NCBI GenBank assembly: GCA_038213435.1
Contig: JBBQTI010000010.1
Span: 22,992-86,991, forward strand
DNA: 64,000 bases
DNA from: PALSA-610 sp038213435
Lineage (GTDB): Bacteria; Actinomycetota; Acidimicrobiia; IMCC26256; PALSA-610
Direction: 5' to 3'
Shown here: positions 7,895 through 15,837 of the stretch, one piece after another
Position numbering within the stretch: the stretch's first letter is position 1
How the letters are laid out: the number at the start of each line of letters is the position of its first letter
Made by a program: the position numbers and the translations under genes
Notes under the pieces: model-generated
Told to the model about the DNA's origin: nothing
Databases searched by the model: none
What the model saw: only the letters and a program-made list of their open reading frames with translations

Positions 7895-8848
7895 ATGGCT
7901 GGGCGGTTCGCTCGCGACGAGGAGGTCGCGGCCTGGCAGCAAGACGGATGGGTGATGCTCGACGGTCTCGTCGACACCGACGAGATCGACGACGCGATTG
8001 CCGATCTCCGGTATGTCTTTCCGTCCCCCGAGAAGTTCCACGCCGATCCTGGGGCCCACCGGCCGCCGGGTCGCGCGGATACCGAGCTCCGCCGCGGCTA
8101 CCCGGAGATGCCGGCGACCGGTCCCGCGTTTCGACCGGAGCAGCACCGGTTCCGTGCGGAGTTCCCGTTCTACGGCAGCGGCCTGCTCTCGCGTCTTTGC
8201 GTGCATCCCGCGATCGTCGACTTCATGCAACGCGCGCTGGACACGATCGAGCTGCGCGTGTACCAGGCGCAGGTGAGCGCGAAGTACACCGGCGACGCGA
8301 ACTTCGAGCAGCCGATGCACACCGATCGCAACCACTCGGTCCTTCCCCCCCGAATGGAGCCGCCCTGGTGGCACGTCGAGTCCTTCCTGTATCTGACCGA
8401 TGTCGACGAGGGAACGGCGCCGACGCATCTCGTCTCGCGCAAGGATGCCACCGGCCGCTCCACCAACTCGATCTTCATGCCCGCCCGCGATCCGGAGTTG
8501 TACGCACGTGAACGCGCGGCGGCCGGTCGGCGCGGCTCGCTGCTCGTCTACGGTCCGGACGTCTTCCATCGAGGCGTCGATCTCACGAAGCCGGGCGGTC
8601 ATCGCTACCTGTTGAACGTCAGCTACAAGGTCGCGGGCCAGGACTGGATCGGCTTCCATGCGGTGCAGTCGCAGGCGACGCATCCGGCCTGGGTGCAGTT
8701 CGTCGAGGCGTCGACGCCGCGCGAGCTCGAGCTGTTCGGTTTCCCGCCGCCGGGTCATCCGATCTGGACGGCCGCGCTCGTCGACGCGACTACCGAGAAG
8801 TATCCGAAGCTCGACGTCGAGCCCTGGCGCCGCGCGCTTCCTCGATGA
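7895..8848 (+). CDS. phytanoyl-CoA dioxygenase (PhyH) family protein
   Basis: A 317-residue PhyH protein, longer than its two neighbours. H142-x-D144 (MHTDRNH) and H225 (PDVFHRG) form the iron site and R237 follows at the 2-oxoglutarate position. TGGAGGC ending at 7890 sets the ATG at 7895. Its last 59 bases overlap the end of the converging desaturase gene, so the two mRNAs would be complementary at their 3' ends. The three PhyH genes of different subgroups within 3.3 kb suggest successive oxygenations or detoxification of related substrates; the substrate is unknown. Confidence 0.88.
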   Translation: MAGRFARDEEVAAWQQDGWVMLDGLVDTDEIDDAIADLRYVFPSPEKFHADPGAHRPPGRADTELRRGYPEMPATGPAFRPEQHRFRAEFPFYGSGLLSRLCVHPAIVDFMQRALDTIELRVYQAQVSAKYTGDANFEQPMHTDRNHSVLPPRMEPPWWHVESFLYLTDVDEGTAPTHLVSRKDATGRSTNSIFMPARDPELYARERAAAGRRGSLLVYGPDVFHRGVDLTKPGGHRYLLNVSYKVAGQDWIGFHAVQSQATHPAWVQFVEASTPRELELFGFPPPGHPIWTAALVDATTEKYPKLDVEPWRRALPR

Positions 8849-9719
8849 CTGTGGCGGGAACGGGTTTCAGATCGTGCACGATGCCGATCCAGCCGAGCGC
8901 GCGGAGCACGTAGTAGGTCGCGTCGATCTGCCACCAGCGGAACCCCTGGCGGGCCGACCACGGGTAACGGTGATGGTTGTTGTGCCATCCCTCACCGCCG
9001 GTCGCGAGCGCGACCAGCAATGTGTTGCGGCTCGTGTCGTCCGTCTCGTATGCGCGCCGGCCGAACACGTGCGCGACGGAGTTGACCGTGAACGTGACGT
9101 GCCAGAGCAGCACAGTCGACGCGAAGAACCCGATGAGTAGGCCACTCCAGCCCCCGATCAGGAAGCAGATGGCGCCGAGCATCCAGGGCCCGATCCAGTC
9201 GTGGCGGTCGATGAAGCGCAGCTCCGGGTATCTCGCGAAATCGCGGATCTGGCTGCGATCGGCCTCGTTGTACTTGTCGCAAAGGATCCAGCCGACGTGG
9301 CTCCACCAAAAGCCCCGAGCGGGCGAATGCACGTCGCGTTCGGTGTCGGAGAAGCGGTGATGGTTGCGATGATGCGCGGCCCACCACAGTGGACCCTTCT
9401 GCGACGCCATCGTCCCACCGAACGCCAATACGAACTGCCAGACGCGGTTGAGCCGGTACGACTTGTGCGCGAAATAGCGGTGATACCCGGCCGTGATGAA
9501 GAACATCCGGGTCGTGAACGTGACGAACGCGAGTATCAACGCGGCGCGGGTGACGCCAGTGAAGATCGCGAGGAAGGGAATCAGGTGCAGTGCAAAGAAC
9601 GCGAGCGAGGAACGGACGTTGAGCCGGTCCGCGTTGTTCCCGTGCCCCGTCGAGGGATCCGGCATATCGGAGTCGGTTGCGTCCGCGTGTGAGCCGAGAC
9701 CGGTGAGCGACTGATTCAC
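8790..9719 (-). CDS. membrane fatty acid desaturase (acyl-CoA delta-9 type)
   Basis: A 309-residue integral-membrane di-iron desaturase. The three histidine boxes are clear: HRYFAH at 80-85, HHRNHH at 116-121 and HNNHH at 246-250, interspersed with hydrophobic segments near 38-75, 95-105 and 180-215. The spacing is that of acyl-CoA/acyl-lipid delta-9 desaturases (SCD/DesC type), which introduce a double bond into saturated C16-C18 chains using an electron-transfer partner not found here. It starts with GTG at 9719 and converges with the PhyH gene, overlapping it by 59 bases. Confidence 0.93.
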   Translation of the reverse strand: MNQSLTGLGSHADATDSDMPDPSTGHGNNADRLNVRSSLAFFALHLIPFLAIFTGVTRAALILAFVTFTTRMFFITAGYHRYFAHKSYRLNRVWQFVLAFGGTMASQKGPLWWAAHHRNHHRFSDTERDVHSPARGFWWSHVGWILCDKYNEADRSQIRDFARYPELRFIDRHDWIGPWMLGAICFLIGGWSGLLIGFFASTVLLWHVTFTVNSVAHVFGRRAYETDDTSRNTLLVALATGGEGWHNNHHRYPWSARQGFRWWQIDATYYVLRALGWIGIVHDLKPVPATVIEEARGARARRRASDTSR

Positions 9720-9761
9720 CCTGCTCCTGTATCTGTCGGCGGGAGCCTCTCGCAGCCGAGA

Positions 9762-10037
9762 CTATTCGGACAGGCGCGCGGTGAGGAGAGCCGTCAGCTC
9801 GGACTTCTCCTCGTCGAACGCCTCGAATGTCATCCGACCGGCGTCGAACTCCTCGTGCATCGCGGCGATGCGCTCGATCAACTCCTCGGTGGTCGCCGAG
9901 TTCTCGTCGAACTCGGGACCGGTCTCCGCGTCGTCCTCGGGCGACTTGTCCTGTCGGCGCTCGCGCTTCGCCGTGGCCTTCGCCTGCTTCGAACGTTCGC
10001 GTTCCCGTTTGTTGGAGGTCGTTCGCCGAGTTGCCAT
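9762..10037 (-). CDS. 91-residue charged protein with SHOCT-like C-terminus
   Basis: The N-terminal third is strongly basic (ATRRTTSNKRERERSKQ), the middle acidic, and the last 40 residues form a predicted helical hairpin with the pattern TEELIERIAAMHEEFDAGRM followed by TFEAFDEEKSELTALL, which resembles the short SHOCT (oligomerisation) motif. No catalytic residues are visible. It sits 42 bases upstream of the desaturase on the same strand and could share its transcript. I do not recognise a function. Confidence 0.6.
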   Translation of the reverse strand: MATRRTTSNKRERERSKQAKATAKRERRQDKSPEDDAETGPEFDENSATTEELIERIAAMHEEFDAGRMTFEAFDEEKSELTALLTARLSE

Positions 10038-10272
10038 ATCGTCTCCTCATCCGGCGGCGAGAGCGCAGGACCCGCCGGCGCGCGCTCGCAAGATGATCGA
10101 AAGTGCCGTCAGCCGGTCGTGGGAGGATGGTGGTGCGAGGCCGAGATCGCCCACGCGGCTGCACCAACAGACTAGGCGAGCGCTGCTCGACTTCCCGGAC
10201 AGGGCCGTCGCGTGGCGCTCGGCCGCTCGCTATTGCTCTCGGCCAGTGGAGAGGCGGAAAGGGCGGATCAGC

Positions 10273-11673
10273 GTGGTGACGCTCGCGGCATTGCTGTTCG
10301 ATCATCCCAATGCCGCCGACGAGGCGCTGCTCCACGCACCGGGCGAATCGGTGACCGCGGACGAAGCCCGGGCCCGGGCGCGAGCCGTCGCCGAATCCCT
10401 GCGCGCCGCGGGCGTCGAACCCGGCCGAGCGGTCGCGGTGCAGCTTCCCAACGGGCCCGGGGCGATCACCGCCATGTTCGGTGTCTGGCTGGCCGGCGCG
10501 GTCTTCGTGCCGGTCAACCCGCGATCGCCGGAGCCCGAGCGACGCACCATGCTGGAAGCGACCCGCCCGGCGGCGTTGCTCTCGGGCGACGGGCTGCGAT
10601 CGCTCGACGATCCCGCGGTGTACGACTCGGACGTCGCGTTCGTGACGTGGACGTCGGGGACGACCGGTTCCCCGAAGCCGGTCCAGCACACGCACGCCAA
10701 CTACATGGAGCTGCTCGACCGCGTGCTCGGACCGCTGCGGGGTGAGGCGCGCGGCGACGTCGAGCGGCGGCCCACACCGAATCTCGTGCCTGTTTCTCTC
10801 GCGCTCAATGCCGGGATCTACAACGTGCTCTTCGGGTTGCGGGCCGGAGCCGAGGTCGTCGTCATGGACGGATTCGATGCGGGCGTGTTCGCCGAGCTGG
10901 TCGCCCGGTTCGGTATCCGGTCGACGGTGCTTCCGCCGGCGGCGATGGCGATGCTGTCCGATGATCCGACCGTTGTCGACCTTGCACCGCTGCGATACGT
11001 GCGCAGCATCACCGCGCCGCTCTCGCCTTTCCAAGCGCGCCGTTTCGCCGACAAGTTCGGCGTCGTCGTCTTGAACGGCTACGGCCAGGCCGAGATCGGC
11101 GAGGTCATCGGGTGGACGGCCGCGGATGCGCGCGAGCATCCCGACAAGCTGGGCGCGGTCGGGCGTCCGCATCCGGGCGTGTCGATCAAGATCGCGCAGG
11201 CGGCCGGCACCGACGCGGGTCAGGTCGGCCGGTTGCTCGTGCGGCCTCCGACGACCGCGGTCGGCATCGCCGCGTCGCGCGTCGACGAAGAGGGATATGT
11301 CGATACCGGCGACCTGGCCCGCGTCGACGACGAGGGCTTCGTGTGGATAGAAGGCCGGGCGAGCGACGTCATCAATCGCGGTGGCAACAAGGTCTTCCCC
11401 GGGCACGTCGAGGAGGTGCTGCGGGCCGTCGCGGGCGTCGCCGAGGCCGCGGTCGTCGGGATGCCCGACGACCGGCTGGGTGAGGTTCCGGTCGCGTACG
11501 TCGTCACGACGACCGACGTTTCGGACGACGACCTCATTGGGGCGTGCCGCGCGCATCTTGCTCCGTACAAGGTTCCGGTCACTTTTCGCCGCGTCGACGC
11601 GCTGCCGAGGAGCGAGGTCGGAAAGGTGCTGCGGCGTGAGCTCGAGCGCCGACCGGCCGACCCCGGGATCTGA
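10273..11673 (+). CDS. AMP-forming acyl-CoA synthetase/ligase
   Basis: A 466-residue member of the ANL (acyl-adenylating) superfamily, slightly shorter than typical fatty-acyl-CoA ligases. TWTSGTTGSPKPVQHTH is the P-loop-like A3 motif, NGYGQAEIGE the A5 motif, YVDTGDLARVDDEGFVW the A7/A8 hinge, and K in RSEVGKVLRREL the C-terminal catalytic lysine. I chose the GTG at 10273 after GGAAAGG rather than the much longer upstream ORF, which extends into unlikely sequence. It probably activates a carboxylic acid of the catabolic neighbourhood to its CoA thioester. Confidence 0.9.
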   Translation: MVTLAALLFDHPNAADEALLHAPGESVTADEARARARAVAESLRAAGVEPGRAVAVQLPNGPGAITAMFGVWLAGAVFVPVNPRSPEPERRTMLEATRPAALLSGDGLRSLDDPAVYDSDVAFVTWTSGTTGSPKPVQHTHANYMELLDRVLGPLRGEARGDVERRPTPNLVPVSLALNAGIYNVLFGLRAGAEVVVMDGFDAGVFAELVARFGIRSTVLPPAAMAMLSDDPTVVDLAPLRYVRSITAPLSPFQARRFADKFGVVVLNGYGQAEIGEVIGWTAADAREHPDKLGAVGRPHPGVSIKIAQAAGTDAGQVGRLLVRPPTTAVGIAASRVDEEGYVDTGDLARVDDEGFVWIEGRASDVINRGGNKVFPGHVEEVLRAVAGVAEAAVVGMPDDRLGEVPVAYVVTTTDVSDDDLIGACRAHLAPYKVPVTFRRVDALPRSEVGKVLRRELERRPADPGI

Positions 11674-11706
11674 GTGCTTTGAAGCTTCCGGGAGTACGGT
11701 CGGCCT

Positions 11707-12874
11707 ATGGTCGGAATCGATCCTTTCGCACCGGCTCGGCTCGGCCCGATCGATCTGCGCAATCGCATCATCAAGGCCGCGACCTTCGAAGGGCGTACTC
11801 CGAAACGCGTCGTCACACCTGAGCTCGTCGAGTTCCACCGCAGGTTCGCGGCCGGGGGAGTCGGCATGACGACGGTCGCGTATTGCGCGATCACTCGCGC
11901 CGGCTCCACCGACGGTCACCAGATCGTGCTCGACAACGCGGAGGTTGGAACGGGCCTACGAGCCCTCACCGACGCCGTCCACGCCGAGGGCGCCGCGATC
12001 GCCGCGCAGATCGGTCACGCCGGCCCGGTCGCGAACCCGATGGGCACGAAGTCGCCCGCGCTCGCGCCGTCGCGCATTTTCAGCCCGCTCGGCATGCGGC
12101 GGTACCCGCGCGGCGACCGCGGACGCGATCGCCACAATCGTCGACCAGTACGCGCACGGCGCGAGGGTATTGCGAGACGCGGGCTTCGACGCCATCGAAA
12201 TTCACATCGGTCACGGCTATTTGTTGAGCGCGTTTCTGTCGCCCAAGCTCAACAAGCGCACCGACGAGTTCGGCGGCAGCCTCGAGAACCGGGCGCGACT
12301 TCCGCTCGACGTCGTACGCGCGGTGCGTGGTGCCGCGGGCGCCGGTGTGGCGGTCACCGCGAAGATCAACATGACCGACGGGGTGCGGGGCGGGTTCTGG
12401 CTCGACGAGAGCATCGAGTTCGCGCGCATGCTCGAGGCCGACGGGTCGCTCGACGCGCTGACTCTCACGGGCGGCAGTTCCCTCGAGAATCCCATGTACT
12501 TGTTCCGCGGCGAGGCGCCGGTGGCCGAGATGGCGGAGATGTTCTCCGGCGTGCTCAAGATCGGGATCAAGCTCGCCGGCGGCGCGTTCTTCAAGGAGTA
12601 CCCGTTCGCGGAGGCGTACTTTCTGCCGTACGCCCGACAGTTCCGAGCCGCACTCGACATACCGCTCGTCCTACTCGGCGGGATCAACCGGCTCGACACC
12701 GTCACGAACGCCCTCGACGAGGGCTTCGCCTTCGTGCAGATGGGCCGCGCGCTGCTCCGCGAGCCCGAGTTGCTTCTCGAGATGCAGAAGGATCCGAACC
12801 GCGAGTCGCTCTGCATCCACTGCAACAAATGCATGCCGACGATCTACACCGGCACGCGATGCGTGCTCGTATAA
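11707..12874 (+). pseudogene. Old Yellow Enzyme (NADH:flavin oxidoreductase) gene with a one-base frameshift
   Basis: The first frame (from ATG 11707) encodes the start of an OYE-family FMN barrel: PFAPARLGPIDLRNRIIKAA, GGVGMTTVAY, AQIGHAG. At 12105-12107 the frame must shift; removing one C from the run CCC restores MRRYRAATADAIA and then VLRDAGFDAIEIHIGHGYLL, LSPKLNKRTDEFGGS, TAKINMTDG and PLVLLGGINR. Restored length is 388 residues, close to other OYE 2-enoate-reductase-type proteins, and a C-x2-C pair (CIHCNKC) near the C-terminus is intact. Such proteins reduce alpha,beta-unsaturated carbonyls with NAD(P)H and FMN. The defect may be real or an assembly insertion in a C run. Confidence 0.85.
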
Positions 12875-12892
12875 ACGACTTCGCTCATGCCG

Positions 12893-14209
12893 TCATGCAG
12901 GGGAGGGAGCAACGTCTAGGAACCGGAGCTCGGTTGGGTTGATGTCCAGGTAGCGCTCGAGGTTCTTGTGCAGGTTGACGATCCGGCCCTCCTCGGTCGG
13001 CGACACCGTGAGATGAGTGAGTCCGGGTTGGTGCAGACCACGCTGGCTCCCCGCGAAGTTCGCGAAATCCTGATTGAGAATCAGGCCGATCGGCAGATCG
13101 CCGTCGGGCGAGAGCTCGACGTCGATCGGTTTCGTCCTGGGACGTTCGCCGTTCGGCGATCCGTTGGGAGCCGTGACCCGCTCGAACGAGAACGCGTCCA
13201 TGTACGCGTCGTCGGGGCTTGCGCCCGGACGTGAACGCACGACCTGCAGCATGTCGGAGAAAACCAGCACGGTGACGTTGGGGAAGAGGTTGTACTGGGA
13301 CATGTCGAGGAGCTGTCCGTCGTCGAGACCGTCGAACCAGTGGTGGCCCGCGTCGACGCCGCGCTTCTGCACGATCCGTGCAATCGAGCCCCGGATCGTC
13401 CCTCCCGGCGGCACCTCGGGTGCGGGTCCGGCGTCACACTGCGCGTCGTTACCGACGCGGACGCCCATCACCTCGACGAATGCCTCCCACACTCGCTGAT
13501 CGTCGGGCCGGTCGCGCAGGCGGGGCGAGGGCATCCCGTACGACTGTTGGAGCTTGCCGTGGCGATCCCACACTCGCTGCGGACCGTTCACGTCATCACA
13601 CATCGCCAGCATCTCGCGGTGAATGCCCTGCACGTGGTACGTCTCGCTGAAGCCGTCGATGAGCGTCTTCCAGTTGCAGGGCGCCGGAATCGATACCGCG
13701 GCGGTGCACCGGAACTGGTCCATTCGTGCCCACGCGCAGTCGTCGGGGACGGCGCCGAGGAAGTCGGCGAGCGGCTCGGCGTCGAGCGCGAGATTGACGA
13801 ACACGAGCGGGCCCCAGGCCTCGACCCGTACCGGGACCAACCCGAAGTCCTCTGCATGCGGGCCGAGAACACCGAATTCCCGACGAGATGGCACTTCTCG
13901 GAGCCGTCCGGCCAGGTCGTAGGCCCAGCGGTGGAACGGGCAGCGGAGCTCGATCAGGCCGACGCCCGTTCCCTGGCACAGCGCGCTCCCGCGGTGCCGG
14001 CACGCGTTCTGGAACGCGCGCAGCTCGAGGTCGTCGCCCCGCACCAGGAGCAACGACAGGGGTCCGATCCGGAGCTCGTGGAAGTCGCCCGGGTTCGCGA
14101 CGTGGTCGATCGAGCACGCGAGCTGCCACACCCGCGGCCACAGCCGATCGTTTTCGAGGGCGGCGAACGCGCTCGACGTGTAGCGCGCCGCGGGAATGGT
14201 GACGGCCAT
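12893..14209 (-). CDS. Rieske-type aromatic-ring-hydroxylating oxygenase, alpha subunit
   Basis: About 438 residues. C70-x-H72 and C90-x2-H93 (CRHRG ... CPFHRWAY) bind the Rieske [2Fe-2S] cluster; H192 and H197 in SETYHVQGIHREM are two ligands of the mononuclear iron. The C-terminal half follows the SRPBCC-like catalytic fold (NLFPNVTVLVFSDMLQV). I took the ATG at 14209. No beta subunit, ferredoxin or reductase is adjacent, so it may belong to the one-component-oxygenase group using a distant reductase. It converges with the OYE gene and is divergent from livK; an oxidative step on a compound imported by the Liv system is a reasonable inference. Confidence 0.9.
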   Translation of the reverse strand: MAVTIPAARYTSSAFAALENDRLWPRVWQLACSIDHVANPGDFHELRIGPLSLLLVRGDDLELRAFQNACRHRGSALCQGTGVGLIELRCPFHRWAYDLAGRLREVPSRREFGVLGPHAEDFGLVPVRVEAWGPLVFVNLALDAEPLADFLGAVPDDCAWARMDQFRCTAAVSIPAPCNWKTLIDGFSETYHVQGIHREMLAMCDDVNGPQRVWDRHGKLQQSYGMPSPRLRDRPDDQRVWEAFVEVMGVRVGNDAQCDAGPAPEVPPGGTIRGSIARIVQKRGVDAGHHWFDGLDDGQLLDMSQYNLFPNVTVLVFSDMLQVVRSRPGASPDDAYMDAFSFERVTAPNGSPNGERPRTKPIDVELSPDGDLPIGLILNQDFANFAGSQRGLHQPGLTHLTVSPTEEGRIVNLHKNLERYLDINPTELRFLDVAPSPA

Positions 14210-14402
14210 GTAACGGCTTCCGGTCAACGGCAACTTCTCGACGCGTCGCGTCCGTCGGAATCGGCGCGGCCGAATCGTCGCGTCTTTCGAGCGCGTCTGG
14301 CAACCGTGCGGAACGGTCGCGAAGGCCTCGCCCCGGATCCGGATCGACAGGCGTGCGCAATGTCCGTACGCTTCGGCCTTCAAGCGACCTGGGGGAGACA
14401 GA

Positions 14403-15800
14403 ATGCGGCTGCGTTGGTGCGTCCTCGCGACGGCTTTGGTGCTCGTCGTCACCGCGTGTGGTAGCAGCGGTGGCAGCAAGGACACCTCCGGAAACGGTCT
14501 GGGGGGTGCAACCTCTTCGACCGCCCCGGCGAACGACGTCTGCAAGACCGCAGCCCTCAAGAGCACCGAGGTGGGGGTCACGGCATCGACGATCACGGTG
14601 ACGGTCGTCGCCGACGTGAACAACTCGGTCCGTCCGGGCCTGTTCAAGGGCTCGTGGGATGGCGTGAAGGCCTGGGGCGACTACATGAACTCGAAGGGTG
14701 GTCTCGCCTGTCGCCGGGTCGTGGTGAAGCAGGGCGACGCCAAGCTGAGTCCCACCGACGCCGCCAACGCCGCTGCCGCCGCGTGTGGCAACTCGGTCGC
14801 GATGGTCGGGACGACCGCGCTCTTCCTCCAGAACGTGAGTGCGATGGAGTCGTGCAAGGACAAGGCGGGTGTGGCGACGGGGCTTCCCGACATCGCCGAC
14901 CTGCAGACCGAGGTCGCGCACCAGTGCTCGAAGATCTCGTTCGCGACCTTGCCGACCGGATCGTCGTGCCCGTACAGCGGTACCGGCCTGCGGACGTTCC
15001 GGGTCGGGTACACGACGTACGACTACTACTTCAAGAAGTACGGCGCGAACGCGCTGCACGGCGTCTTCGTGGTTCCGAAGGACCTTCCGTCGACGATTTC
15101 GGCATCGATGCCGATCTTCCGGGCCGAGAACCGCATGGGCATCAAGAGCGATGCCGAGTTCGGCAAGAGCGGGCTCTCGATCCAGACCGACTACACCGAG
15201 GTCGCGCAGGCGATCAAGACGAGCAAGTCGACGTACGCGCGCAACGGGCTCGACTACAAGGGCACCGTGCTCATGCGCAAGGAAGCGCAGGTCCAGGGCG
15301 CCGACACCGTCAAGATCTGGGACTGCTCGTTGCAGTGCTACGACAAGCGTCTCATCCAGGAGGCCGGCAACGCGATGGAGGGCCAGTACGTGTGGCTCAA
15401 CTTCCTGCCGTTCGAGGACAAGGGTTCGAACCCGGAGCTCGACGCCTTCCTGAAGTACACCAAGAACCCGGAAGGCTTCGGCGCGCAAGCGTGGATCGCG
15501 GGTGAGATCTTCGCCCGGGCCGTGAACGACACGATGAAGGCGAACAACGACGATCCCAACTCGATCACCCGCGCCAACCTGCTGACCGCGATCCGCAGCC
15601 TGCACGACTTCGACGGGATCGGCATGGTTCCGAAGATCGACGTCGGTCGCAAGATCGGCAGCACGTGCCTCGTCGGCGTGCAGGTGATCGGCGGTGTGTT
15701 CAAGCGCATCGACCCGGTCCAGCCGGGAACGTTCGACTGCGACAACAACAAGCCGCCGCTCACGTTTGAGGTCGACGCGGTCAAGGAGTACAAGGGTTAA
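14403..15800 (+). CDS. branched-chain amino acid-type ABC transporter substrate-binding lipoprotein
   Basis: A 465-residue secreted lipoprotein. Residues 1-18 form a signal peptide and C19 in LVVTACG is the lipobox cysteine; a Ser/Gly/Thr linker follows. The mature part has the two-lobe periplasmic-binding-protein type-1 fold of LivK/UrtA-like receptors (ITVTVVADVNNS, GLACRRVVVKQGD, AAACGNSVAMVGTTALF). GGGGGAG precedes the ATG. It is the first gene of the livK-livHM-livG-livF operon, 37 bases before the permease. Ligands in this family include amino acids, short amides, urea and aromatic or alicyclic acids; the nearby catabolic genes favour the last, as inference. Confidence 0.9.
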   Translation: MRLRWCVLATALVLVVTACGSSGGSKDTSGNGLGGATSSTAPANDVCKTAALKSTEVGVTASTITVTVVADVNNSVRPGLFKGSWDGVKAWGDYMNSKGGLACRRVVVKQGDAKLSPTDAANAAAAACGNSVAMVGTTALFLQNVSAMESCKDKAGVATGLPDIADLQTEVAHQCSKISFATLPTGSSCPYSGTGLRTFRVGYTTYDYYFKKYGANALHGVFVVPKDLPSTISASMPIFRAENRMGIKSDAEFGKSGLSIQTDYTEVAQAIKTSKSTYARNGLDYKGTVLMRKEAQVQGADTVKIWDCSLQCYDKRLIQEAGNAMEGQYVWLNFLPFEDKGSNPELDAFLKYTKNPEGFGAQAWIAGEIFARAVNDTMKANNDDPNSITRANLLTAIRSLHDFDGIGMVPKIDVGRKIGSTCLVGVQVIGGVFKRIDPVQPGTFDCDNNKPPLTFEVDAVKEYKG

Positions 15801-15837
15801 CGCGAGCTCGTCGTCGATCGCACGAAGGAGAGCTGGC

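Noticed and set aside
10038..10272. Extension of the acyl-CoA ligase ORF upstream of 10273
   Set aside because: The upstream 164 codons are antisense to the 91-residue gene and then non-descript; a ribosome-binding site and family start fit 10273.
8992..11919. A 975-codon open frame on the minus strand
   Set aside because: It runs antisense to the desaturase, the ligase and the OYE gene and has low-complexity Arg/Asp/Arg-rich composition typical of high-GC shadow frames.
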